Shown piece after piece: positions 21,124 to 37,440 of a stretch of DNA of 64,000 bases (the first letter of the stretch is position 1; each line of letters begins with the position of its first letter). This stretch comes from Monosiga brevicollis MX1 (Eukaryota; Opisthokonta; Choanoflagellata; Craspedida; Salpingoecidae): NCBI RefSeq assembly GCF_000002865.3, contig NW_001865044.1, forward strand, positions 429,244 to 493,243. Direction: 5' to 3'. Both the position numbers and the translations under genes were made by a program. The notes under the pieces were generated by a model. It ran no database searches. It was not told the DNA's origin and saw nothing but the letters and a program-made list of their open reading frames with translations.

Positions 21124-21679
21124 CCACATTTTTATACACTCAATCATACGAATAATTCCAATCTGACATTTTCCTTCTTCCGCCAAGTTGGCCCCCGTCT
21201 CTGGCGCTCAAAGTCCGTTTCCCGCCCCCCTGTTCCCTGTTCCGTCTGCCGTCTGCCGTCTCGTTCTCTTGACTTTGCCAGCACGGCGCACGTCTTTTCC
21301 TCGTGCATCGTTGGCGTGGGGGATGGGAATCGCGTTGTCTGGGTCTCGCGGCTTTTGGTGCATTTGTCGCGTGGGAATATCTCAAGCGTGTCGTCCATCA
21401 GCTGTCCGGGAGGGGAGTGATGTCGGCAGCAGGACACGCAGGCAGGCAGACAGACAAAGGGACAACGTGTGTGTTGGTGTATGTGTTCTTATCGGATAGA
21501 GGTGACTGTGCGGTGGTTGATCTCAAGACTCCTTTTGGGCTGTGCAGCACAACCTGGACAGACACTCATTTTTTATTTATTTTTTTCTTTTCAAATTTTG
21601 GCTTGCCGGGCTCTCTGGTGCGCTACAATCGTTGCTGTCGCTTTATCAGGAGGGCGTTGATCGCTGTGGACCAGCCGGC
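21124..21679. other. PI3K upstream region, possible 5' exon
   Basis: A T-rich tract (about 21569-21596) and an AG at 21648-21649 look like a 3' splice site upstream of the proposed PI3K ATG. An untranslated or short coding first exon may therefore lie here. No specific exon could be fixed. Confidence 0.4.
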
Positions 21680-25942
<4,263 letters not shown>

Positions 25943-26432
25943 GCCACCCATCCATCTTTCCCAACCTTTTCATTTTCGATGGAGGCACAGTTCATTTCTG
26001 GTCTGCGATCAGAGTGCTGGGTATTGCGGCGTCCCTTAGCATTGGTTCTTTCCATGGACTTGAGAAACTACTCTTTTTTGCCTTCGGCACCACGCCTTTC
26101 CGCATGCGTGTTCTCTTGCGAAGCTAGTTGCCTTCGTGTGTTGTGCATTGTCTGTCGTGTATTTACGTTGCGTTCTTCTTTGCCCTGACCGTGTGGCTTG
26201 TTTTCGTTCAAGCGTTGGAAAGCTGCTTCTGCGCTATTAATTCTTCTGTTCAACTCTTTGGTGTTATACTTGTTTTTTCATTGTTTCAGGTGCTCCATCA
26301 TGATAAGCCCACCGTCCTTTCCAGTTTGAGAACTTGTGTAATTGAGTACGCTAGTATGCAACTGTCTTGCGCTGCCTGAAGCATGCTAGCAGCAGACGAG
26401 GGCGAGGAGGCACATGAAGGTGCAAATGGAAC
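25943..26432. other. Intergenic region between convergent PI3K and QRT3-like genes
   Basis: No gene was recognised. It should hold both 3' UTRs. Confidence 0.4.
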
Positions 26433-28852
26433 TACATGAACCCGGGGTCTAGCGCCGAGGTGTCGACTTCGATCGTGACAATTCCCGAAATGGCCTTGTC
26501 GGTTTCTGCCAGCACTTTGCAGCCGTTGGCAGGCCGGGTCACCACGGTAGCGAAACCGTAGTCCGCTTGCAATGAGGCATGGGCCGAAACAATGGTGGGG
26601 AAAATGAGGACATCGCAAAAATCAAAAGACCTAGGGTTTGGCCGCGCAGCCCGTGTGTATGTGTGAGCAGGAGCAAGGGTTTGCTAGGCCAAGTGTAGCT
26701 TGTGGTGGGGTGAAGAGTGTCGACTTTAGTGAACGCACCATTGCGTGGCGTTTTGCTGATATAAAGACCGAGTTGCTCGGGAAGCGCGGGGAGTGTTTGT
26801 AAACGCGTTGTCCTCGATCCGGACGCCTGCAACTTTGAGATTTTCCAAGGACTCGCTCGCAGAAGCATAGTAAATAGAACCCCCACCAAATCGCTACGGG
26901 TAAAGCATGTGAGCACAGCTAAGAGTAAACCTGCTCGGCGGACCTAAGGACAATAAGACCAACATTATGCGTGATTTGCAGGCCTGGGCCGACCGGCGCG
27001 CCACTCAAGATGATGCCATGGTCTACACCTGTTCCAGCGCAAAGTTGCAATGATGCGGGTGAGTTGAACAATTCAAGCGCGCTGCAAGCTGTGGATAAGA
27101 GTCCGTGGGAAGGGGTGGTTGTTCAACCTGCGATGTCTGCGCAACACTCGAACCCATCCACCCAGATATTATCGGACAGGCCGCCATTTTCAAAGAGTGC
27201 TCGCCCGCCGTCAATGTAACAGCCCATGAAGCGATTGCCCCCTGCTGTAATGTGAAATGCTCGAGTAAAATTCCAGTATAAAGCCACTGTGATGGGGAGG
27301 GCAAAGCCAAGTCGGTGGTGTGCCGTGGTCAGTCGGCAGATTTTCGCGTTCAGCAGTCGCAGGAACGAAGGCTTGGGTATGTAACGAACGTACCGTTCAT
27401 TGGAAACCACACGTGTACACCTGAGACGTAATCGGCAGCCCCATTGACGGCCACGCCAATACGACTGGAGAAAACGATGGTGTTGAGAACGTAGTGGTCA
27501 TTGCCGTCAATCTGAATGGCAGTGGCGTTTGGCACACTTCCAAAACGAACGAAATCAAAATCAAAGTTTGTCTCACCCAACCTGGAAGCAACAAAACCGG
27601 TGCAGTGAGATGATGCCGCGTGGTTTGCCCCTCAGTGGGAGCCATTTTGCATGGCAAGGCGTGTAAGAGACCGTGTCAGTCCAGCTTCAAGGACGCGAAA
27701 GAGGGCGCACCAGCAACGATCCATCATAACCTCGTGGCCTTGATAAATGTGAACACCGTAGTTTGAAAAGTTGAGAAAGTAGGCACCCGGGCCGATCGTC
27801 ACGCCCATGACGTGGTTGATCTGCATGCAGCCTGAAGCACGATGGCTACCATCCATGAAAAGAGCAGGGAAATTAAGATCCAAGTTGCATGAGCCTTGTG
27901 GTACGTTGCAGCTATCGGGTATGCCCACAATCAGCATGAACTGGTCGGTCGGAAAGGTGGGACCTGCCACAATGGAACCAAAACCTGCGACATAGCTCAG
28001 GGTTGAGTCTTGGGCAAGAATCAAGCAGGCACCGCCACAGGGCCAACAAGAGCTGTGGCCATTGCAGCTAGCCGGTCGTGCACATACCGAGCTGCATATT
28101 GGCTGTGTAAATGGGTACTTGAATGGGCCGGGAAATTCGATATTCGCCGCCTTCCAGGTCGATGAAGCAGCCTATCAAGTCGAAAAGTAAGAGGACAGCG
28201 AACACGGCGCAAAACCAGCCGGCGCGAGGGATTGTCGTGTTGGCATCGAGGGGGCGCAGTGAACATACCCCCCATATCTCGGATGGCTTTGCCATTGTTG
28301 AAGGAGGTCGACCCGGGAAATAAGCCATTTGGACTGAGGTTACTTTGATTTTGACAGGTAGCGATGGCAGCCTAGTTTGTCAGGAAAAAGTGAATGCCTG
28401 GCGGCGGGTCGGAAAAGAAGGGGCGTCGGGGTGGTGGCCAATGAGCGAGATGGATGGGCACCACGCACATCAAAGGCAGCACTGCTGTCATCGCGCCCGG
28501 TTGGGTCGCCCCCAAGGGCTACGAGAGAGACTCGCAGGGCTTGTGGTTGATCCTGGAGAAAAGTGGCTGAATAGTATGCCATCGCCGTTGGTTGAGGTGT
28601 CTGCGTATAGTGCTAGACTCGAGCGAGCCCTCTAGAGCAAGGCACCAAGGACGGAGGGGGGGAAGCGAGCATGATCAACGTACAAGGGCTACGGCCGCGA
28701 TCGGCCTTGAAATTGTGCACAGGAGAACTGTGAAGCTGCTGTGGAGCCCGCAGGTGCAGCTCGTTCACGCGTCGCAGGTAGTGGGGAAAGCGCGTCCCAT
28801 CCGCGCCCATGGCAGCCCCCGCCAGCAAAACCAGCCCCACCACCACCGCCAT
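26433..28852 (-). CDS. Secreted QRT3-like beta-helix protein (pectate lyase superfamily)
   Basis: A multi-exon gene of about nine exons. The start at 28852 gives a clear signal peptide (MAVVVGLVLLAGAAMGADG). Later exons carry the parallel beta-helix entry LGGDPTGRDDSSAAFD, then VIDLEGGEYRISRPIQVP, coils rich in Asn and Gly (GVHIYQGHEVMMDRC, IQIDGNDHYVLNTIVF, ADYVSGVHVWFPMNG, NRFMGCYIDGG), and a C-terminal block ending in AETDKAISGIVTIEVD. This order matches plant QUARTET3-type polygalacturonases, a pectate_lyase_3 family. Activity is unproven. Exon edges are approximate; the exon 1-2 join at about 28682 is the weakest. Confidence 0.75.
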
Positions 28853-29376
28853 GCAGCCAGGCTGGTGGACCGCCATCATGACATTCGTGACAGCAAAATT
28901 CTCAAAAAAACATCAAAAAGTTGAATGATGACATCAACCAGTGCGACAAAACATCAACAAAGAAGCAAAGAACGCACTTTGAAAGGTACGTTTCCTGATC
29001 AAAAGTCTTTGAAGGAGAAGCACTGTCGCTGTGCTGTGCATGATTGATGATGCTATTAAGGTCAGTCAATTATACCGGCCAGGACAATGCCGTTGGCAGG
29101 GCAAAGGGCCCTGGTTGAGGCTGCGAGGTGGACCAAAAGCTCAAAAGTCGTGTGTGAATGGGCATGTGCCCCATATTTTCTACATACACATCAACAAATT
29201 GGAGGGGGCAGGGGGGATCACCCTGTCAACATCACGGCAAGTTTGGCACAACAGTCGAGCTCACAAGCGCGCATGCTTCCAGCGCCACACACAGGACCCT
29301 GACAGGCAGGATCGCGGGGCAAAAATATAATGGATAGTAAAAAGAAATAAACAACATCACCCTACACTACTGCAGG
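28853..29376. other. QRT3-like promoter and formin 3' flank
   Basis: No gene was recognised. The region leads on the minus strand from the formin stop into the QRT3-like start. Confidence 0.4.
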
Positions 29377-32300
29377 CTAGAGTCGCTTGCTGGTGACGCC
29401 CAAAACTGGGTGACTGGGTAAAGCAATGTCCTCGTTGCGCATGTGCTGGACTGGAAGCAGGGTATCACCCGCAGCGCGACGCGCCTCAGCCCGCGCCACC
29501 CGAGATAAATCTTCCTTGGCCCGCTTGAAGTTGTTGACAAATTCCTCAAACACTGAGAAAAATTCAAAGGGTTCAATCTTGTCCGGCACCTCATTATACA
29601 GTACGCAGACGCGGCGGTATTGCTCTGACATGCTATTGAAACGCTCCGCAATGCGAGCAACTAAACAGGGGTGCAAAAGCCATCCAATCGGTGAGGATGC
29701 ACACAAAGCACCGTACGCCTGGAAGATGGGCGGTTGGGTGTGCTCCCGCGCGCAAGCCGTGGCGCTGAAAAAGGAGCAAACGAGCACAAATCGAACACCC
29801 ACCTTTTTGAACGGCATGCAAATAGAAGGAATGCAGGATGAAATTATTTTGCTGCTTCTCGCGCTCGTACAAAACCAAGTCAATGCCCTTGCGTAGACCC
29901 TGGACATCGGTGGATAGCGTGACGATGGATACACGCGCGGCATCACCCACGGCCTCGAGATCGTCGATGAAACGCTCCACCTGCCAGAACGCCAGGACTC
30001 AGTGAGGACAAGGCGCTCGACCAGTCAGGGCCAAGCGCAGTTCAAAACATGACAATCAAGTAAATATCACACTCACACACACACAAACAAATAAAGCCTT
30101 CAATGCTCGAAAGGGGCCCAGCCACAACATACGTCAGGGTAATGGTTCTGGACCACTTTGACCAGATAGTGAAGCAGGGTCATCTTGCGATCCGACGATT
30201 TCGTGTCCAACAGCTATCAAAGTGAATCATTCCACACGGGGACGGTCGGTGAGTATAGACGAGCACGACGTGAGTGGTCACAGGCTCGGCTATCTTCAGG
30301 GGCACTGCACCGCACCGTTTTGAATGTTTCAATCTTAAAGCCATATGCTGGTCCGCGTTTGGCCGAGTTCATGTAGTTGCCAAAGGCCAAGATGATCTCG
30401 AGCAACTAAGACCAAGGACAGCAATCATTGCATGAGGTTCCTGCTGCTGTGAATGGTACCCAGCAAGGAACCAGGCGCGGTGATAACAGACTGACCTTCT
30501 TAAAGGCAGTACTGTGCTGCAGTGCCTGTGAGGCCGCTAGCACAGCTTCAATTTGTGGCATTGCCTGCAAGACAACCTCATCGAAATAGCCAATGTAGGC
30601 CATGACGCGCAGCCTAAAAGAAGAGCGATGGCAGTCAAATAAACAAGGTACCAGACTTGCTGTCCAAATTTCTCGCATCCCTTCCTATTTTTTTTTTTTT
30701 TTTCGCGGCTGATTTGAATGGGTGTTGTACCTGGATTCGAAGCGGTCGACGTTGAGGGTCTCCAGCATGAAGCGCTCAGCCTCTGCCAGTCGCTCGCGAT
30801 GGTGCGTGTGCTTCTCCAACGCCGCGACTTCTTCAGGGCTAGGAACGTAGTTCAGAAGTAGTTCAGCATGCTCGGCGGGAAGCAGCGTCAAATCAGTCGA
30901 GAGGACGGTTGCACGCAAGTCCTCGGACGACATGCCCACGCGGCGCGTGGTGATGACTGCAGTCAAGAATTGGGGTGGTAGTGGTGGTGGTGTTGAGCGA
31001 GCGAACACACGGCCAATCCATGTAACGGTATGCTTGGGGTGTCAAGCATGGTTTGCCAGGCAATGCAGCGCGCATACCGCAGTTGTGCGCACGGTTGGCC
31101 TCGAGCACGGTGATGGACTCTTGGTGGCGTTTACCAGCCTTCTTGCGAAGCTCATCAATGCCTTTGCCCTCCTTGACGCGGAAAGCCGATTCAAACTGCA
31201 AACCGAAGGGGCGGAATACAAAAAGCAGCGGGGGTTGGCGTTGAGATGCGCAAGCGAGACATGCTGTTCATCTGCAACGGCCGGCTTTGCTAAGTGCCTG
31301 ATTCCCTTCCATGTGAGCCACTGGTGCTGGGGACCGTACCTCGGCAAAATCAAAGGTGGCAAGAATTGCCTCGTCGTCCAACTCTTCGAAGATGGTGTCC
31401 GTGATCTTACGCAGCGGGCGCCAGTTGAGAAAGGGGAGGGCAACGTTGGGATGAATACGACGCTTGGGCTTCATGCCATCGGGCGCATATCCAAAGGACA
31501 TGATGGGTGGTGCCGGCGGAATGCCACCGCCTCCGGGCAGGGGAGGTGCCGGTGGGGCGACGAGGTTGGGGGGCAGCGGCGGAGCAGGTGGCACCGGAGC
31601 GGCAGGGGCATCCGAGTTGGGCATGGGAGGAGCGGGGGGTGGCGGAGGTGGCGGGAGCGAGTCAGCATTAGTATCCGCCGTGGCGCTAGTTGTATCAACG
31701 GAATCACGCATTGGAGCGTTGCGACGGCGCTGAGCTTGGCGCTTAAATGCCAGCTGTTGTTGGCGCAGTTGCTCCGCCTTTGAACGTTGTGCAGAGCAGG
31801 AAAGAACAAAACAAAAAAAAAAAAAAAAAAAGGGTAAGAAGTTTGAAAGGTACCTATGTGTTTGTGTGCGTGCGTGCGTGAAAAGCGAGGAAATGTGCAG
31901 GCAGAAAGTACGTACAGCCCGGGCGACCTCGTCTTCCAGCTCTTGCATTTGCTTTTGCTGATCGTTAAGGAGTTCTTCCTGCTCCAAAAGGGTCGCGCGT
32001 GTTTTGTTCAGCTTGCCCTTGAGGGCTTCAATTTCCTTGCTCTGGGCCTGGGATTGTTGCTCAAGATCACTGGCTTGCACGCGTGCATGCTCAAAGTTGT
32101 GTCGCAGTTCGTCGCGTTCGATGCTGGCTTCTTGAAGATTCTGTTTGGTGGCGGAGAGCTGCTCTGTGGCCTCGAGATACAGTTTGCGATACTCATCTCG
32201 CTTCTTCAAGACGCCCACGACGTCAAGAAGCTCGGCTTCGTACTCGTTGACTAAGCGTTCCACAATGCGATTGGTGTGGCTGCGCATGGTCTTGATTTGG

Positions 32301-33939
32301 TCTAGCAGGCCAGCGCGTTCAAGGTCCATCTGAATGTAGATGCGAGTGTTGTCTTGGTCGGTGCTACGAAGTAGGGTTGTGAAAAGGCGGAGGCAGGCGA
32401 CGATGTAGTCGTCGTCGGCTCGGTTGTCCGTCATGTAGCGCACGACTGTTTCAAACCGGGTGTGCTCCAGCACGCGACTGGAAAAGTAGTGGAAGGCGTC
32501 AAGCGTTCTGAGGGCACCGCCACCGGGGTTGGCAGCAAGAGCTGCCATCATCTGAACGATGGCGGTGCGGGTACGAGGCACTTCTGAGGCCAAGTTGAGG
32601 ATGATGCGGTTCACAAAGCCGTGCTCATCAAGGACCTTTCGCAAGCCATAGTCGTGACGCATGAGCGCCTTGAGGCAGAGAATACCGAGGTGGTGTTCTT
32701 CCTGTGTTGTGGGCACGGGCAAGCCATAGCGGGGAAGCAAGAGTGGTGGTGAGTTGCCTGCTGTGACTCATGTCGCGTAAAAACAGCAAAAACAATGAAC
32801 CCAAGTCTTTTGTAGAGGGGGGGGGGGGCAGGGCGCGCACCGGAAGACGTTGAAGGACGGGGATTGGAGAGCGGAATTCCAAAGCATCTGGTAGGTCTTC
32901 CATAAACTCGATGAGGACCAAGTGCCCACTGTTGGGCGGGTCGCAGAATTCTTCGACCCAATTTGAGGCGTTAGTGCGGAGAGCGACCTCCAGCTTGCGT
33001 AGGATATCATAGGAGACCTCGAGGTCCTTGAGCTTGGGTTTCTTGACCTTTTTGTTGCTGCGGGGCCCGGCAGTTCAGACGGAGAGCAGACCGGTGGACA
33101 GGAGGAAATCAGATTGGTCCAGCAAGGCGAGCGGGAAGAATGAGGCAATGCAAGAACCCTGGCTGGCTGGCGCGAGGGCGTCGGGGGAGGTTTGACGGAC
33201 CGCAGCTCAGGGTCAAGATGGCGGCGTAGCTGCTCAACGAGCCGGTCCGGTGGGGTTGCCACTGATGTTTGTGTCTAAGGCACGAGGAGCAGGATGGGAG
33301 TGAGGGTTGAGACAAGACGCATTGGTGGTGTGGCAGCTGAGCAAGACCTCTTGGCTTGCAAAGCCAATCGAAATATGGGGTCATGAATTACTGACACTAG
33401 AGCGGATGAGCTTCCATTTTCGCTCGTCGGGCATAGCAAGAAGGTCGCGCTCGTGGTCTGGTGGTACATTCATGGTATCCTGAAAGGCCCAGAGTTGCAT
33501 GCAATGAAAGGATCAGAAGGTGGCGTGGTGGCTGTGGAGGGGCTTGGTTTGCAGCTGTTGATGATGTGTCGTACCATGAGAGCGCGAAATTGGATGTCAA
33601 GTTCTGGCTTGTCGGGCATGGGGGAGTTGTCATCTGTAACCAGAGAGGAAATGCGGCACGATCATGCGGCACGCCGCGTGTGAGCATCTTGAGCCAGGTG
33701 CAGGGGGATGGTCAAACTCAGGATCCGCCTGCGCGCGAGCAGCAGCTGGGGAGCAGCCAATGTTTGATGCGCGCCCTGACTGGCTACATTGGCAGCAGAG
33801 GTGGAGCTCAGGGAGGAGGTGTTAATTTCGTACCGTCCAGGTCTACATTGGCCGGGGCACCAATCTCAGCCTTTGCCAGCCTGGGACTCGAGCTACCTCG
33901 CTCCACCGGCGGAGCCGGGGCGTTGAGCGTCGACGCCAT
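29377..33939 (-). CDS. Diaphanous-related formin, FMNL type
   Basis: A multi-exon gene. The start ATG at 33939 ([12 protein letters not shown]) is followed by short exons with [13 protein letters not shown] and [22 protein letters not shown], the GBD entry of FMNL formins. The FH3/armadillo region follows ([33 protein letters not shown]), then a coiled coil ([21 protein letters not shown]). Next is an FH1 with several proline runs (about 31490-31680) and an FH2 ([63 protein letters not shown]). The protein nucleates and elongates actin filaments and is released from autoinhibition by Rho-family GTPases. No clear C-terminal DAD was seen; the protein ends [11 protein letters not shown]. Confidence 0.92.
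31809..31830. repeat. A-rich tract in a formin intron
   Basis: A homopolymer of about 20 A (T on the coding strand) lies in the intron between the coiled-coil and FH1 exons and probably serves as a polypyrimidine tract. Confidence 0.6.
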
Positions 33940-34023
33940 TCGGGACCACTGCTGCTCTTGATGACGGTCGTCAACTTGTCGATCAACTCTTTTGGTGTTA
34001 TTTTTTTTTTATGTGAAAAAATT

Positions 34024-34250
<227 letters not shown>

Positions 34251-35784
34251 TTGAGAGCGAGAGATTTAGAGAGAGAGAGTCATACATTTCATTCACTTAG
34301 ACCGCCGTCGATCAAAGTTAACATCAACCAAAAAGGATGATCTGAGCGGCAGTCGGTGTGGCTGGTCGCACAAAGAGAGGGAAGGGGTCGTGGCGCATCT
34401 CAAAGCCGCGGACGGGCCCATGGGAGTAGGCGTGTGGCACCTGGCTGCCCGCACTTTTCCAGGCTGCCCTTTGCACCCTTTGGTGCTAGGTCTGATTGTA
34501 TTGTGGCGCCACAACAAAAAGGGGCGGATTCAATGACACATGGTTACAAAATTTATCTGACAACCACCTTCATCCAAAATGATGACAAAGAGTTTATCAA
34601 CGCGCTTCAAAAAAGACCCTGCCTTGAAGATGGAGATGACATGTGCCCCCGGCAGAATCAAGCTCTGGTATGTAGTCCTGGGGTAGCGGACACGATACCC
34701 TGCTCGGGCAGGTCTTCGAGATGGGGGTTCGGCCGCTTCGCGCCCCGACTCGAGGCGGGGATTCGGCACTGGTGGACCAATCTGTCTGACCGCGTAAGTG
34801 ACGTCGAATTAAACGCCAGGGGCAATTGTTGGACCAGACATCATCTGCTCATTGCATCCTTTCCCACATGGTCAACTGCACGAGCTCTGGCTGCCGTGAA
34901 GAACGTCATAAAGCTTGCTCGCGTTTTGATGTTGGCAACTCGTGCACATCATGATAGAGGGTGATCTGAGGAGTGGCGCAGTGCGCATGCTCCGGGCGAA
35001 ATGCTCCGTGGAGTTATAAGGCTGAATCGTTCTGCTTGAATGAAGTTGTCCAAAGGTAGCCCAACACTTGGGTGTTTGGATTTTGTGGTACATCTGGCAA
35101 ACCTTTCATCGCTTCTGGTCGGCCACGCGCTTAAAAGCACGATTGAGAATAGTGCAGCCGCAGAACGCCAAGTTGTTTATAAAATCTGGCATCATCGGGT
35201 GCCCAGAATGCCCATATCGTTCCTTTTGCGTTCATTCGAGCAGCTGCTCTGGCACGGGTCATTCATTTCTGGCCTGTAGGACATAACTAGCAACCGACGC
35301 TGCTTCTTCTTGTTGCCTGCGAGCTTCGCACCCATAAATGGCTGGTCAGCGGGCCGTCCGTGGCAGCTTTTCGAGCCGTAAGCGCGGTCGCAGTTGCGCA
35401 AATGAGACGCGAGGCGCCTGCACAAGTGGTTCGGAACTTTCTTCTCTTTCTTGCCTTCCTGCTTGCGTGCTCATGCGTGAGGCGAGGGCCGAAGAGGCAA
35501 GGAGGAGTTGTGATAGTGATGCGCCCGGGCGGTTCAGTTTAACAACGAGCACAACGACCACTGCGTGCACCTGCCCATGTGGTCGAGCTGCATTATTTAC
35601 GCGAGTAAGAGGGCACCTGTTCTTGCCTCAGGGCAACTGGTGTGAGGCACAAGTCTTCGCAGCTGAACTGAGTTGGCTCCTGCGTGCGCCAAAAATTAAA
35701 TCAAGTAGTGGACAACTTTTGTCGAGATTGAGTCAGGACCAGGCCACGCTGCCCTCGGCATCCATGGCTTTGATGTCATCAGGA

Positions 35785-35803
35785 ACACACACACACACAC
35801 ACA

Positions 35804-35844
<41 letters not shown>
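35785..35844. repeat. CA microsatellite
   Basis: A CA run of about 60 bp with one interruption (CTCA) lies in the gene-poor region. Confidence 0.9.
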
Positions 35845-35852
<8 letters not shown>

Positions 35853-36450
35853 ACGCACGCAGACACACATGTATGACATTCTGGCCCCTGAACAACGATG
35901 CGGGTTTTGGTGCTCGCAAACCCCAATGTTGTCGGTGGCCATGCTGTTGTTGTCGGGGATGGTGAGTCGTTAAGGTGGCAACAATGGTGCGTTTTGACTC
36001 TCAAGCTGACCATGAATAAAAACCCAGTGATTGCATATGGCATGGGCGCCGGTCGTTGAGCATGAGTCGACTCGCAGCAAAATGAGGGTTGACGTAGTGT
36101 TGGGCGGTTTTCGGTTTGGCAAAAAAGGCTGAGTGGAGCTTTTGGGTCAGTGCGCAGTGCGCTGTATCGGTTTGGCGCGGTGTGAGAAGCATTGAAAGGA
36201 AAAAAAAAAAAAGTCAAGTCTGATCGAATCGATTTTCTTAAGGGAAGTCGAAGACTGCCGAGGCACTGCCTCGTGTCGAGCCTCTGGCCCATGACAACAG
36301 AACAGAAGGATGATAGCTTGATACAGGAGAAAACAAAAAGTCGAATAGAAACAACACAGTCAGTTAAGGGAAATACTCGATCCCAGGTCAAAGCGCGCAG
36401 CGCCACTCAAAAACACAAAGCTAAAAAATCAGGGCAAAGCCACAGAGGAT

Positions 36451-37440
36451 TTAATACACCTGACTTGAGCGACGAGCACGGCTGTTGGAAGAGCTGACAC
36501 AGTGCACTGTGGGGTCCTTGGGGGAGGTCGGAGACACGAGGTCAGGGAGGACGAGGGGCTTGTCCATTTTGGCCTTGCTGGGCGTGGCAGCGCGGGGCTT
36601 GCTATCGACAAACCAGGGCTCCTGTGCTTCGAGAAACCCAATCACCTCGTCAAGCGTGGCGCGCTTGGCAGGAACAGGGTGGAGCATCTTGACGATGAGG
36701 CGGTGGAGCTTGAAGCTGAGGAGGCCAATGGACTGGGCCGGGCCGGGCAGGTGGCCGGTGCGGCGGAAGTTGAGAAAGTCAACGTCGCGGTTGCTGGCAG
36801 CATCCCAGGGCAGGTCGGCAAAGAGAGCCGCATACCAAGTGATGCCGAGAGCGAAGACGTCGGCTGCCTGAGTCATGACCACGCCCGAGCGGTTGTGCAA
36901 GAGCATCTCTGGGGCCATGTAGGCTTCAGTACCGGGAACGGCGTTCATGTGGCGGTGGTTCTCGGGGACGGCGAGGCCAAAATCGGCCAGGAAGAGGTTG
37001 TCGTCCGAGTCGATCAGGCAGTTCTCGGGCTTGATATCAGCGTGAACGAGGCCAACCTGGTGCACGGAGCGAATGGCTTCAGCGAGCTGACGAATCCAGC
37101 GGCGGGCTTGGGACTTGGACAAGCCGGGGCCGTTGGGCTCGACGCGGGAGTAGAGGTCACCACCGCGGAGCAGGGGCATCACAATGCAGACACTGTTGTG
37201 GTCGAAAAAGTGGTCCAAGATTGGGACGACATGGGCGGCTGGGGGCTGGCTGTGGACGGTCTGGAGGTTCTGCACCTCGGCATCGCGGGCAAAGTTCTTG
37301 GGGCTGCGGTGAATGACCTTGATGGCCACGTCCTGGCTGCTCACACGGTCGGTGGCGCGGTACACCTGCGCATAGGCGCCCTTGCCCAGTGCTTGCTTGA
37401 CCTCGTAGCGGTCTTGGAGCACGGTGGGACCGGCACTCAT
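36451..37440 (-). CDS. Intronless Ser/Thr protein kinase
   Basis: This is a single exon of 329 residues; the ATG at 37440 (MSAGPTVLQDRYEV) is preferred over an upstream in-frame ATG. The kinase domain starts at residue 12: glycine loop GKGAYAQVYRA, lysine in VAIKVIH, catalytic loop VHADIKPENCL, DFG in ADFGLAVP, APE as YMAPEM. The HRD arginine is replaced (HAD), so activation-loop control by phosphorylation may be relaxed. The domain ends near ATLDEVIGFLEAQEPWF, and a Ser/Pro-rich tail of about 60 residues follows. CAMK/NEK-like subfamilies are possible; no closer assignment can be made. Confidence 0.85.
   Translation of the reverse strand: MSAGPTVLQDRYEVKQALGKGAYAQVYRATDRVSSQDVAIKVIHRSPKNFARDAEVQNLQTVHSQPPAAHVVPILDHFFDHNSVCIVMPLLRGGDLYSRVEPNGPGLSKSQARRWIRQLAEAIRSVHQVGLVHADIKPENCLIDSDDNLFLADFGLAVPENHRHMNAVPGTEAYMAPEMLLHNRSGVVMTQAADVFALGITWYAALFADLPWDAASNRDVDFLNFRRTGHLPGPAQSIGLLSFKLHRLIVKMLHPVPAKRATLDEVIGFLEAQEPWFVDSKPRAATPSKAKMDKPLVLPDLVSPTSPKDPTVHCVSSSNSRARRSSQVY

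Noticed and set aside
34356-34964. 202-codon plus-strand frame
   Set aside because: No motif, uneven composition and no splice context. Treated as chance.
35785-35844. CRISPR-like or satellite array
   Set aside because: It is a simple CA dinucleotide repeat without spacers.
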